Source: Flavobacteriales bacterium
Lineage (GTDB): Bacteria; Bacteroidota; Bacteroidia; Flavobacteriales; Flavobacteriaceae
NCBI GenBank assembly: GCA_027003085.1
Contig: JALWYR010000135.1
Coordinates: 1 to 18,286 of the forward strand
Length of the DNA stretch: 18,286 nucleotides
Reading direction: 5' to 3'
Position 1 is the first letter of the stretch. Every line of letters begins with the position of its first letter. The translations under genes were made by a program, and so were the position numbers. This document shows positions 5,690 to 13,364 of the stretch, in pieces. The notes below the pieces were generated by a model. It was not told the origin of the DNA, did no database searches, and saw nothing but the letters and a program-made list of their open reading frames with translations.

Positions 5690-8119
5690 ATGAATACGAT
5701 TATGAAAAAGTTAAATAAATTCAACGGGTTCCGCATCCTTTCGGTAGCCATGGCCGTAGTGGTTTTGTCATTGTTCAGCGTAAGCTGTGGTGAGAAAGGC
5801 GAAAAAACCCAAGGAGCCAAAGGTGAATCCGCCGTTGGCGCTCCGCGCGGAAAAGAATCGTTCCAAGACGTGGTAAAACGTCGTGGTTTGAACGAACAAG
5901 ACGTTCTGGCGGCTGTTAAAACCTATACGCCGGACAATTTGAAAGACGAAGGTGTGGCCGCCAACTCCGGTGGTCAGGAAGGTAACCTGCCTACCTACGT
6001 GTTCCCTTCGATGCGTATGGTAAAATACGTTCCCATCAACACCCGTCAACCCTATGCGGGATTCGGTTATTCGGAAGAAACCTACAATTTGTTGAAAAAA
6101 GGATTTATTGATGGTGCCGAAATTCTTTGGGGCGATACGCACCACCCCGGGTTTTCGGAAACCGACGGAGTTTATGATGGCAAGTGGTTGGCTATTAATG
6201 ATAAAGCTAACCCTCGTGTTTACATTGTTGATCTGCGTGATTGGTATGTAAAACAAATCATCCAAAACCCTATTTTCCGTTCCGATCACGGTGGATGTTT
6301 CTTTACACCTAATTCCGAGTACTTTATGGAGGCTTGCCAATATCCGGCTCCCTTCGATCGTAAATATTATCCGCTGACCGAAGAAAACTTCAAAAAATAC
6401 TGGCGTGGAGGTTTGACCTATTGGAAATTTGACAAAAATACCGGTACGGTCGATATGAGCAAATCCTTTACATTTGAGATGCCTCCGTATACCCAAGACC
6501 TGTCCGATGCCGGTAAAGGTGTTTCCTACGGATGGGGCTTTACAAACTCGTTCTGTTCGGAAATGTATGTGGGTGGTATCGAAAAAGGCCGTCCTCCGTT
6601 CGAAGCCGGTTGTTCCTCCCGTGATGTGGACTACCTGCACGTAACCAACTGGAAAAAAGCCGAAGAATTATTGAAGAAAGGTAAAATCGGTAAGAAGAAA
6701 ATTAATGGAATGCCGGTTATTACCATTGAAGAATCCGTTAAGTACGGTTTGCTTTATTTGATTCCCGAACCCAAGTCTCCTCACGGTGTTGATGTTGACC
6801 GTTCGGGTAAATACATCATCGTAGCAGGTAAATTGGATTCGCATGCTTGGGTTTATGACTTTGATAAAATCATGGCGGCCATCAAAGCCAAAAAATTCGA
6901 AAAGAAAGATGAATTCGGCATTCCGGTTATTGCACTTGACGACGCTTTGCATGGTAGCTTGGAAGTAGGTCTTGGCCCGCTGCACAACCAATTCGACAGC
7001 AAGGATGGCATTGTTTATACTTCTATCTATGTAGACTCCCGCGTTACCAAGTGGGATTACAAAAATCTTAAAGTTTTGGCCTATGTGCCTTCGCACTACA
7101 ACATCGGCCACTTGGTATCCTATCACGGCGACACCAAAAAACCGCGTGGTAAATATTTGATCGCTTTGAACAAACTGTCCATCGACCGCTTTAACCCGGT
7201 AGGTCCGTTGCATCCGCAAAACCACCAGTTGATTGACATTTCGGGCGATCAACCTACCATTATCTACGATTTGCCGCTTCCGATGGGTGAACCGCACTAT
7301 ACGGCCATGATAGGACGTGATGTTTACGAACAAAACACCCTGGAAGTTTATCCGGTGGGAACCGACATTACCACGATGAGCAAATCGCCTTATGCTACAA
7401 CCGAGGGTAATGATAAGGTAAATAATAATGGTAATACCGTTGAAGTATTCGGATACATCAAGGATGGCAAAGTTACCCCCGGTAACATTAATGTGGAGCA
7501 AGGACAAACGGTGATTATCCACCTGACCAACCTGGGTCAAACGCCCTTCGACCATTACGTATATGAAATTTCGTCCTACGACAAAATGTATCCTTATTCG
7601 CCCGGTGAAACAGCTACGCTCAAATTCGTAGCCGAAAAAGCCGGTGTTTATCCTATCCTGATCGATCCGCAAAACAGCCCGGCCAAACGTCAATTGGCAG
7701 GATACTTGACGGTTAAATTCAATCAAGATGCCGAAAACAAACGTGTATTGGCCTACAACGAACGTATCCGTTGGGACAACATGGTACAAGCCTTCAAGCC
7801 TTCGACCATCGAGCTGAAAAACATGCTTCCGGGCGAAATGGAATTCTTGAACTACGGATGTAACGCCTGCCATAAATTCGGTAAGGACTTCAACGGCCCC
7901 GACCTGTTTATGGTACATAAACGTCGTAGCGACGAATGGCTGAAAGACTGGATTCTCCACACCGAAAAACATCATAAGGATCCCGATATTGTTGCCATGG
8001 CTCAGAAATTCAAATTGTACATGCCTAACCAACATGTGGATCCGAAAGATGTGGATAAGTTGATCCAATACATGAAAGCCAAATCCGAAGCCGTGCTCAA
8101 AGAAAAAGCAGGTAAGTAA
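5690..8119 (+). CDS. nosZ: NosZ paralogue 2: CuZ-bearing subunit with c-type haem domain, CuA site lost
   Basis: An 809-residue protein from ATG 5690; ATG 5702 is an alternative. The signal peptide ends at FSVSC (Cys33), so it is probably a membrane-anchored lipoprotein. The propeller carries all seven CuZ histidines: His151-His152 (DTHHPG), His200 (SDHGG), His365 (SPHGVDV), His432 (GPLHNQFD), His474 (NIGH) and His536 (EPHY). It also has the NosZ signature PVGPLHPQNHQLIDISGD (503-520). The cupredoxin domain (about 583-677) is kept, but its metal loop reads ILIDPQNSPAKRQL (656-669), the same length as in paralogue 1 without the two Cys, the His or the Met. Residues 715-809 form a monohaem cytochrome c domain: CNACH (724-728) and probable distal Met778 in LYMPNQ. 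It is the catalytic N2O site but needs an external CuA or direct haem input. Cotranscribed with paralogue 1. Confidence 0.95.
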   Translation: MNTIMKKLNKFNGFRILSVAMAVVVLSLFSVSCGEKGEKTQGAKGESAVGAPRGKESFQDVVKRRGLNEQDVLAAVKTYTPDNLKDEGVAANSGGQEGNLPTYVFPSMRMVKYVPINTRQPYAGFGYSEETYNLLKKGFIDGAEILWGDTHHPGFSETDGVYDGKWLAINDKANPRVYIVDLRDWYVKQIIQNPIFRSDHGGCFFTPNSEYFMEACQYPAPFDRKYYPLTEENFKKYWRGGLTYWKFDKNTGTVDMSKSFTFEMPPYTQDLSDAGKGVSYGWGFTNSFCSEMYVGGIEKGRPPFEAGCSSRDVDYLHVTNWKKAEELLKKGKIGKKKINGMPVITIEESVKYGLLYLIPEPKSPHGVDVDRSGKYIIVAGKLDSHAWVYDFDKIMAAIKAKKFEKKDEFGIPVIALDDALHGSLEVGLGPLHNQFDSKDGIVYTSIYVDSRVTKWDYKNLKVLAYVPSHYNIGHLVSYHGDTKKPRGKYLIALNKLSIDRFNPVGPLHPQNHQLIDISGDQPTIIYDLPLPMGEPHYTAMIGRDVYEQNTLEVYPVGTDITTMSKSPYATTEGNDKVNNNGNTVEVFGYIKDGKVTPGNINVEQGQTVIIHLTNLGQTPFDHYVYEISSYDKMYPYSPGETATLKFVAEKAGVYPILIDPQNSPAKRQLAGYLTVKFNQDAENKRVLAYNERIRWDNMVQAFKPSTIELKNMLPGEMEFLNYGCNACHKFGKDFNGPDLFMVHKRRSDEWLKDWILHTEKHHKDPDIVAMAQKFKLYMPNQHVDPKDVDKLIQYMKAKSEAVLKEKAGK

Positions 8120-8141
8120 GCGGAAGTAACAGAAATTACAG

Positions 8142-8172
8142 GAAAAGCCGTCGAAATGACGGCTTTTCTTTA
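8142..8172 (+). terminator. Intrinsic terminator after the nosZ pair
   Basis: A perfect 11-bp stem, GAAAAGCCGTC with GACGGCTTTTC (8142-8152 and 8158-8168), has a five-base loop GAAAT and a T-rich tail. Its A-rich left side would also let it work in reverse. It begins 22 bases after the second nosZ stop and separates the nosZ pair from the maturation genes. Confidence 0.85.
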
Positions 8173-8216
8173 TAAGGTAAGTTACTTTTTTTGATGAAAA
8201 AAAATGACCGCTAGAC

Positions 8217-8247
8217 TTTGATAATAATCAGAAAATCACCATTTTTG
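8217..8247 (+). promoter_or_regulatory. Promoter for the nosB-to-yceI unit
   Basis: TTTG (8217-8220), 19 bases, then CATTTTTG (8240-8247), one mismatch from TAnnTTTG. Spacing matches the Bacteroides-type consensus. Transcription would start near 8254, a few bases before ATG 8262. Confidence 0.5.
8218..8231. promoter_or_regulatory. FNR-like box overlapping the nosB promoter
   Basis: TTGAT-AATA-ATCAG differs from the FNR consensus TTGAT-N4-ATCAA in only the last base. It overlaps the -33 element, so bound protein would touch polymerase directly; whether it would activate or repress is unclear. An oxygen- or NO-sensing CRP/FNR-family regulator is a reasonable candidate for a denitrification locus. 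Confidence 0.35.
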
Positions 8248-8261
8248 AAAAAAAGAAAATT

Positions 8262-9020
8262 ATGGAAAACAAGGCAAAAAAATTCGCAGTGTTGTATTGG
8301 ATTTTCGGCCTGCTGGGATTGGGGCTGATTATTTACACCTACTTTGTACCTATGTGGTGGGTGGCTTTGCAGAGTCATCAGTATCCCAAAAGTATGTACC
8401 CGAAAGGTATCCGGATTGAATTCAAGTACAATGGAGTTTATAATGGTTGTGAGGGCGTTCGCGAGCGTGAGGAATTAGCCATGGATGCCGGAGCGGATTG
8501 TTTGATTGAGATGAATAAAATCAACCACTTTATCGGTATGTATCCCATTGTGCAAGGGGTAAACGATGTGGATGAATTGGGTAATCATGTTCCGTATCCG
8601 GTTTATGCCGGCGACAAAATCCCACCCGAAGAAATTCCCGGTGCATTGAAAACATTGGATAAGATTATGCGTAGTGCGCATTATTTCTTCATTGTTTTCG
8701 GTTTGTTGGGGCTGGCCTTTTTGGCTGTACGTCGCAAAAAACTCAGTTGGGCGGCTATATTGGTTGCGCTGGCACCGGTATATTTCCTGGCTATTTATAT
8801 CTATTACTTGTGGTGGTACGGACATCATTTGGGATTGCATGGTGGAGGTGCGTTTAGTGGGATTAAACCCTTTATGCCCACGGTGCTGGGTGAGGGTAAG
8901 GTGGCCCAATTCACTACCGAGTCATATCCCGATGTTGGTTTCTTTCTTGGAATTGTAGGTATGATTTTTATGTTTGTAGCCATTGCTTTCAAAAAGATGT
9001 ATATTAAAAATAGTAAATAA
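8262..9020 (+). CDS. nosB: NosB-like membrane protein of clade II nos clusters
   Basis: A 252-residue inner-membrane protein. One membrane segment lies near the N-terminus (about 8-30), then an exposed region (about 31-138), then three more segments (about 141-157, 162-186 and 224-243). The exposed part has Cys63, Cys80 and a EMNKINHFIGM segment (83-93); a His-rich stretch HHLGLHGGG (188-196) lies between the last two membrane segments. NosB, a membrane protein of unknown function, typically sits between nosZ and nosD in clade II clusters such as that of Wolinella. I assign the name from position, size and topology more than from a diagnostic motif. The conserved Cys, Met and His residues would suit metal or haem handling, but that is inference. 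It is the first gene after the terminator and ends 6 bases before nosD. Confidence 0.7.
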   Translation: MENKAKKFAVLYWIFGLLGLGLIIYTYFVPMWWVALQSHQYPKSMYPKGIRIEFKYNGVYNGCEGVREREELAMDAGADCLIEMNKINHFIGMYPIVQGVNDVDELGNHVPYPVYAGDKIPPEEIPGALKTLDKIMRSAHYFFIVFGLLGLAFLAVRRKKLSWAAILVALAPVYFLAIYIYYLWWYGHHLGLHGGGAFSGIKPFMPTVLGEGKVAQFTTESYPDVGFFLGIVGMIFMFVAIAFKKMYIKNSK

Positions 9021-9026
9021 ACCACT

Positions 9027-10361
9027 ATGCGTTACTTGATAACGCTTTTGATTGTGTTTCCGGCATTCACCCTCCGGGCACAGCTCGGAGGGTACAAGCC
9101 GGGCTTGGAACATCCTGTGGAGGGAGCGCCGCCGGGCGCTCCCGTTTATGACTTGCAGCCTTTGTTGGATAGTTTGCAAAAGGGTGATACGCTCAGGTTG
9201 GAAGCGGCTCTTTACCGTGGTCCGGGATATATCCGTACAGCCGGCGTGGTGATCGACGGGCAGGGGCATGCCACGGTAACTGGAAATCATAAGCATTCGG
9301 TTTTGTATATCGAAGCACCCAATGTTACGGTCCAAAACTTGAAAATTATCGATTCGGGCCATTCGCCCGATGATGTGGATTGTGCCATCAAGGTAAACAA
9401 GCAAAATCATTTTGTAATATATAATAACAAAATCGAGAACACGCTTTTTGGTATCGATGTTTTCTGGGCCCAATACGGTAAAATTCTACATAATGATATA
9501 ACGTCCATTGCTTCCCGTCCCAAGGGACTGAAAGGCGATGCCATCAGGTTTTGGTATTCCAAACATAATATAACCCGAGAAAATTATTGGCATCAGGTGC
9601 GGGATATGGTGGTTTGGTATTCATCGGACAATGAATTTATAGGCAACCGTGGCGACGGCAACCGGTACAGCATCCATTTTATGTATTCGCATAACAATCA
9701 TATTGCTTATAATCATTTCCTCAACTCATCAGTGGGCGTATTTTTGATGTATAGCGAAAAAACGATTATGAATAATAATGTAATCGAAAATTCGCAAGGG
9801 GTTACCGGTATGTGCTTGGGTATGAAAGAAACATCATCCAATCAGATTTTGGACAACCGGTTTTTGTATTCGGCCCGTGGAATCTACATCGATGTTTCGC
9901 CCTTTGTACCTTGGAAAGAAAATACCATTTCGGGCAATGAAATTGCTTTTTGCGGAACGGGCATCGAGTTTTTGAAAGACCAGGAAGGCAATGTGTTTAC
10001 CGAAAATCTTTTTCATGACAATTTGCAACAAATTTTTGTTCAGGGAGGCGGTGGGGCATACCGCAATAAATGGATAGGCAATTATTGGGACGATTACGAA
10101 GGATTTGACAAAGACGGAGATAATGTGGGTGATATGCCTTACCGTTTGTATGAATACCATGCGCGTTTGTGGCGTTTTAACAAGGACGTGAAATTCTTTT
10201 TCGGTTCGCCGGTATTATCCCTTTTGGATTATTTGGAAAAATTAGCGCCTTTTTCCAAGCCGACATTTATTTTGAAAGACAAAACGCCCATATACAATAT
10301 GGACGAATATATTAAAAAACGACAAAAATTTAAAAACCTCTATAACGATGGCAGCAAATGA
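9027..10361 (+). CDS. nosD: NosD, periplasmic maturation protein for the NosZ CuZ site
   Basis: A 444-residue protein with a Sec signal peptide (cleavage near FTLRA-Q, residue 18). From about residue 75 to 330 it is a parallel beta-helix of the CASH/NosD type, with repeated Asn- and Ile-rich turns such as NHFVIYNNKIENTLFGIDV and NEFIGNRGDGNRYSIHFMYS. NosD is the periplasmic partner of the NosFY ABC transporter and is needed to build the Cu-S CuZ cluster. Its natural client here should be paralogue 2 only, since paralogue 1 has no CuZ ligands. It overlaps nosG by 14 bases, implying coupled translation. Length is normal for the family and nothing seems broken. Confidence 0.95.
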   Translation: MRYLITLLIVFPAFTLRAQLGGYKPGLEHPVEGAPPGAPVYDLQPLLDSLQKGDTLRLEAALYRGPGYIRTAGVVIDGQGHATVTGNHKHSVLYIEAPNVTVQNLKIIDSGHSPDDVDCAIKVNKQNHFVIYNNKIENTLFGIDVFWAQYGKILHNDITSIASRPKGLKGDAIRFWYSKHNITRENYWHQVRDMVVWYSSDNEFIGNRGDGNRYSIHFMYSHNNHIAYNHFLNSSVGVFLMYSEKTIMNNNVIENSQGVTGMCLGMKETSSNQILDNRFLYSARGIYIDVSPFVPWKENTISGNEIAFCGTGIEFLKDQEGNVFTENLFHDNLQQIFVQGGGGAYRNKWIGNYWDDYEGFDKDGDNVGDMPYRLYEYHARLWRFNKDVKFFFGSPVLSLLDYLEKLAPFSKPTFILKDKTPIYNMDEYIKKRQKFKNLYNDGSK

Positions 10362-11151
10362 AGGAAAATTTAATCGCCGTCAATTCCTGAAAGCCTCGGC
10401 AGCTGCTGTGGTTTCGCTTGCCGCAGTGGGCAGTGTGGCCTATTGGTTGCGGGATAGCCGGAGCATACGAGACCGTGGCTTGTTGCGACCGCCGGGCGCC
10501 ATAGCCGAAGACGAATTTTTATTTGCCTGTATAAAATGCGGGCTTTGCGTGCAAATTTGTCCGGTGCGGGCCATCAAACTGGCCGATTGGAACGACGGTT
10601 TGGCCTACGGAACGCCCTACATCGACGCCAATGTGCAGGCCTGTGATTTTTCGTGCGATTCGATTCAATGCGCCGAAACCTGTCCTACGTCGGCCTTGCA
10701 TTTCCCTGTGTTCCGCGAAGCGGGCGAAAAGGCCGTGGCAGCATTGGAGGCCAAGTATAACCATAATATACCACCCGACGTAAATCCTTTCAAGGTGCAA
10801 ATTCATGCCATGAAACGCGCCTATAAATTGGGTGTGGCCAAGGTGAATGCCAACCAATGTTTGGCCGTGCACGGTAAGGGTTACAAAGGCCCGCTGACCG
10901 AACATCATGGTAAGTTGCGTCCGCCCGGAAAAGACGAGCGGGTTTATACCGACCAAGTAATGGTGGATCGCAAAATATGCGACCTTTGTGCCGTATATTG
11001 TCCTTTGCAAGAGGATGCTATCGTAATGAAAGACCGGGGCGACGGAACCTTGATTCCGCAAGTGCTCGACGGTTGTGTGGGATGCGGTGTATGTCAGATG
11101 GTGTGTCCTACGGAACCGCCTGCTATTGTTGTTGAACCTGCCGAACTCTAA
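10348..11151 (+). CDS. nosG: NosG, NapG-like periplasmic iron-sulfur protein
   Basis: A 267-residue protein with a twin-arginine signal (RRQFLKA, residues 10-16) and hydrophobic segment, so it is exported folded by Tat. Four [4Fe-4S] ligand sets are visible: CIKCGLCVQICP (61-72), C99/C103/C108/C112, Cys171 with CDLCAVYCP (211-219), and CVGCGVCQMVCP (243-254). In NapG-type proteins the third set is compact; here Cys171 is separated from the rest by about 40 residues, an apparent insert. With NosH it is proposed to form a menaquinol dehydrogenase that passes electrons to the N2O reductase. Start lies inside the nosD end, and nosH follows 14 bases after the stop. Confidence 0.92.
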   Translation: MAANEGKFNRRQFLKASAAAVVSLAAVGSVAYWLRDSRSIRDRGLLRPPGAIAEDEFLFACIKCGLCVQICPVRAIKLADWNDGLAYGTPYIDANVQACDFSCDSIQCAETCPTSALHFPVFREAGEKAVAALEAKYNHNIPPDVNPFKVQIHAMKRAYKLGVAKVNANQCLAVHGKGYKGPLTEHHGKLRPPGKDERVYTDQVMVDRKICDLCAVYCPLQEDAIVMKDRGDGTLIPQVLDGCVGCGVCQMVCPTEPPAIVVEPAEL

Positions 11152-11165
11152 AAAACGAATCAATT

Positions 11166-12122
11166 ATGGCTTTTATATACGATTTTTTGCACGGAGACAA
11201 ACGGCGCAAACCTTTGCCGCCCAAAAAGAAAGAGGAATTGCCCTACATGAAGGAAGGCATTACCTACAAGGAATGGCACGACCGCGCCAAAGGCCGCCAC
11301 AAATGGCGTAACCGCCGCTGGGCTTTTCTTATTTTTATCAATATTCTGTTTGTTATTTCATTTACACTTGATTTGGGCGTATTGGAGGGGTCGCTTAGCG
11401 GTTCGCGCCTGCTGGGGCTTTACCTGATGGACCCGTTCAACTCCTTGCAGGAATTGACCATTGGCGCCACGCATAATTATATTCCGCAATTGACCACCAA
11501 TTTCTGGACCGGATTTGTAACCATACTGGTCTTTTACTGGATTGTAGGCGGACGGGCTTTTTGTTCGTGGGTTTGTCCGTATCACTTCTTTGCCGAATTG
11601 GGTGAAAAGGTTCATGATTATTGGGTCAAAAAGCGGAAGGTAAAAGAAAAAACCTACGATATTACGGTCAAATACGTATTCTGGGCCGGCTTTTTGCTTT
11701 TGGCATTGCTGACCGGACAGCTTGTGTTTGAAAATCTGAACCCTGTGGGTATCTTGTCGCGAGCCATTATCTATGGCCCGGGATTGGCCCTGTTGTGGGT
11801 GATTTTGCTTTTGGCCTACGAAGTGTTCGGTATCAAGCGCTTTTGGTGCCGTTATGTTTGTCCCATTGGTGTAACATATAGTTTTGTAGGTGAGTTATCG
11901 CCCATCAATATCAAATTCGAACTGGACAAGTGCGGACATTGCCGCGACTGTCAGGATGTTTGCTTGGTGCCGCACGAACTGTGGTTTGTTAAGCGCGGAG
12001 CAGCTACGCGCGAAGTGCACTATACGGGCGGCGATTGTACCAAATGCGGACTTTGTATCGATGCTTGCCCGGGCAATGCATTGAGCTACGGATTGCGGGA
12101 TTCGGATAAAATTTTAAGTTAA
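11166..12122 (+). CDS. nosH: NosH, NapH-like membrane quinol dehydrogenase subunit
   Basis: A 318-residue inner-membrane protein. Its Lys/Arg-rich N-terminus (1-50) is probably cytoplasmic. Membrane segments lie at about 53-72, 114-128, 170-187 and 203-220. Two CxxxCP motifs (CSWVCP 133-138 and CRYVCP 228-233), typical of NapH/NosR-type proteins, flank the core. Two ferredoxin-like sets follow: C256/C259/C262/C266 and CTKCGLCIDACP (291-302). With NosG it would draw electrons from menaquinol. There is no flavin-carrying NosR in the window, consistent with clade II clusters. Its stop codon overlaps the nosF start by one base (TAATG). Confidence 0.93.
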   Translation: MAFIYDFLHGDKRRKPLPPKKKEELPYMKEGITYKEWHDRAKGRHKWRNRRWAFLIFINILFVISFTLDLGVLEGSLSGSRLLGLYLMDPFNSLQELTIGATHNYIPQLTTNFWTGFVTILVFYWIVGGRAFCSWVCPYHFFAELGEKVHDYWVKKRKVKEKTYDITVKYVFWAGFLLLALLTGQLVFENLNPVGILSRAIIYGPGLALLWVILLLAYEVFGIKRFWCRYVCPIGVTYSFVGELSPINIKFELDKCGHCRDCQDVCLVPHELWFVKRGAATREVHYTGGDCTKCGLCIDACPGNALSYGLRDSDKILS

Positions 12123-12790
12123 TGAAAGAGGTATTGATCAAAGTGGAAAACCTGGTCAAAAAGTTTGACCAAATCGAAGTACTGCACGGATTGAATATCG
12201 ATTTCCGGGCGGGGGAGCGTATTGCGCTCATCGGTCAAAACGGGGCGGGGAAGACCACACTTATCCGTTGTATCCTGGGCCTTTATACCTACGAAGGCCA
12301 TTTGGATGTGTTGGGTCATAATCCACGCACCGACCGTACCAAAATCCTGCATAATGTGGGCTTTGTGCCGCAACTACCTCCGCCGTTGAAAACCACGGTG
12401 CGCGAGTTGCTCGGTTTTTTTTCGCAAATCTACGGGGTGGACCAGCAGGTTTACAAGGATTTGGCCGGTCGATTGGGATTGGATGTGGATAAACACATCG
12501 GCAAGCCGTTTCTTAAACTTTCGGGCGGAATGAAGCAGAAACTTTTGGTTTCGCTGGCTTTGGGGCATAATCCGCAAATATTGCTTATGGACGAACCGGC
12601 GGCCAATTTGGATCCCGAAGCCCGCGTGGTGTTATTCGATATGTTGAAAAATTATCGTGAAGACGCTCTGATGATTATCAGCAGCCACCGAACCGACGAA
12701 ATCGAACACCTGATCAACCGGGTCATCGAAATGGATTTGGGACAAGTTACGGTGGACAAAGCTTTTGTGTTGGAAACCAATAAAAATTAA
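12122..12790 (+). CDS. nosF: NosF, ABC transporter ATP-binding protein
   Basis: A 222-residue cytoplasmic ATPase, complete for the family. Walker A GQNGAGKTT (38-46), signature LSGGMKQK (133-140), Walker B LLMDEPA (154-160) and switch His189 in SSHRT are all intact. NosF pairs with the permease NosY, and the complex works with NosD to help assemble CuZ. It overlaps nosH by one base and is followed 5 bases later by nosL, which separates it from nosY in this cluster. Confidence 0.94.
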   Translation: MKEVLIKVENLVKKFDQIEVLHGLNIDFRAGERIALIGQNGAGKTTLIRCILGLYTYEGHLDVLGHNPRTDRTKILHNVGFVPQLPPPLKTTVRELLGFFSQIYGVDQQVYKDLAGRLGLDVDKHIGKPFLKLSGGMKQKLLVSLALGHNPQILLMDEPAANLDPEARVVLFDMLKNYREDALMIISSHRTDEIEHLINRVIEMDLGQVTVDKAFVLETNKN

Positions 12791-12795
12791 TCATT

Positions 12796-13341
12796 ATGAA
12801 AAAAGCGGTTTTTCTGTCGGTTTTGTTCTTTGTGTTGAGTTGTTCAAAAAAAGTGGACTTCAACCCGCGGCCGATCAATTACGACCGCGACGTTTGCCAT
12901 GTTTGTAAAATGGGATTGGATGAACCCAAATACAATGTGGAAGCCATCAACGAACGCGGCGAAGTGCGTTTTTATGACGACATCGGATGCTTGGCCGAGG
13001 ATATCAGAGACGGGGATTTCAATACTTGGAAAGGAAAAAAATACAAAATTTGGATTGGCGATGCCAATACCGGCAAATGGATCGATGCCGAAAAGGCCTG
13101 GTACCGTTATGGCGACCGCACGCCTATGGGTTATGGCTACGGGGCATTGGCCCAAAAGCCCGACACCGGAACGGTTTACGATTTTGCCACTGTGTTGGAC
13201 CGCATCAACAAAGGCATCAGTTTGCGTGCCAAATTTATCAAGGAGAAAAAAATGTCGGTCAGTGGGGCCGAAGGAAAAGCCAATGATATGAAATGCGGCG
13301 AAGGCAAATGCGGTGGAGGAAAATGTGGGGGCGGAAAATAA
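12796..13341 (+). CDS. nosL: NosL, copper-binding lipoprotein with Cys-rich repeat tail
   Basis: A 181-residue lipoprotein: signal peptide ending VLSC (Cys16), then the NosL copper motif CHVCKM (Cys34, Cys37, Met39) and the conserved fold with DDIGCLAED. NosL is a Cu(I) chaperone for N2O reductase maturation, working with NosDFY. The odd part is the end: after about residue 160 there is a low-complexity tail with Cys167, Cys172 and Cys177 in KCGEGKCGGGKCGGGK, encoded by three 15-base imperfect repeats (about 13290-13338). One unit is an exact EGKCG motif, like those of copper-binding HvfA-type peptides. The tail could add copper-binding capacity or be modified; no modifying enzyme is in the window. 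It lies between nosF and nosY. Confidence 0.92.
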   Translation: MKKAVFLSVLFFVLSCSKKVDFNPRPINYDRDVCHVCKMGLDEPKYNVEAINERGEVRFYDDIGCLAEDIRDGDFNTWKGKKYKIWIGDANTGKWIDAEKAWYRYGDRTPMGYGYGALAQKPDTGTVYDFATVLDRINKGISLRAKFIKEKKMSVSGAEGKANDMKCGEGKCGGGKCGGGK

Positions 13342-13364
13342 TCAAAAATCAAAAGCAAAATTAG

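Noticed and set aside
7646..7700. Loss of the CuA loop in paralogue 2 as a sequencing error or frameshift
   Set aside because: The loop has exactly the same length as in paralogue 1, flanking residues (GVYP before, AGYLTVKF after) align in frame, and the cytochrome domain follows in the same frame. A frameshift pair would not replace only the ligands so cleanly.
6668..8068. 466-codon minus-strand open frame opposite the second nosZ
   Set aside because: It is antisense to a gene with seven active-site histidines and a haem motif. Its translation is rich in Val/Phe/Arg/His with no domain pattern, as expected of a shadow frame from biased codon use.
12844..13155. Minus-strand frame opposite nosL
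   Set aside because: Shadow of nosL, whose lipobox, CHVCKM motif and position in the operon are clear.
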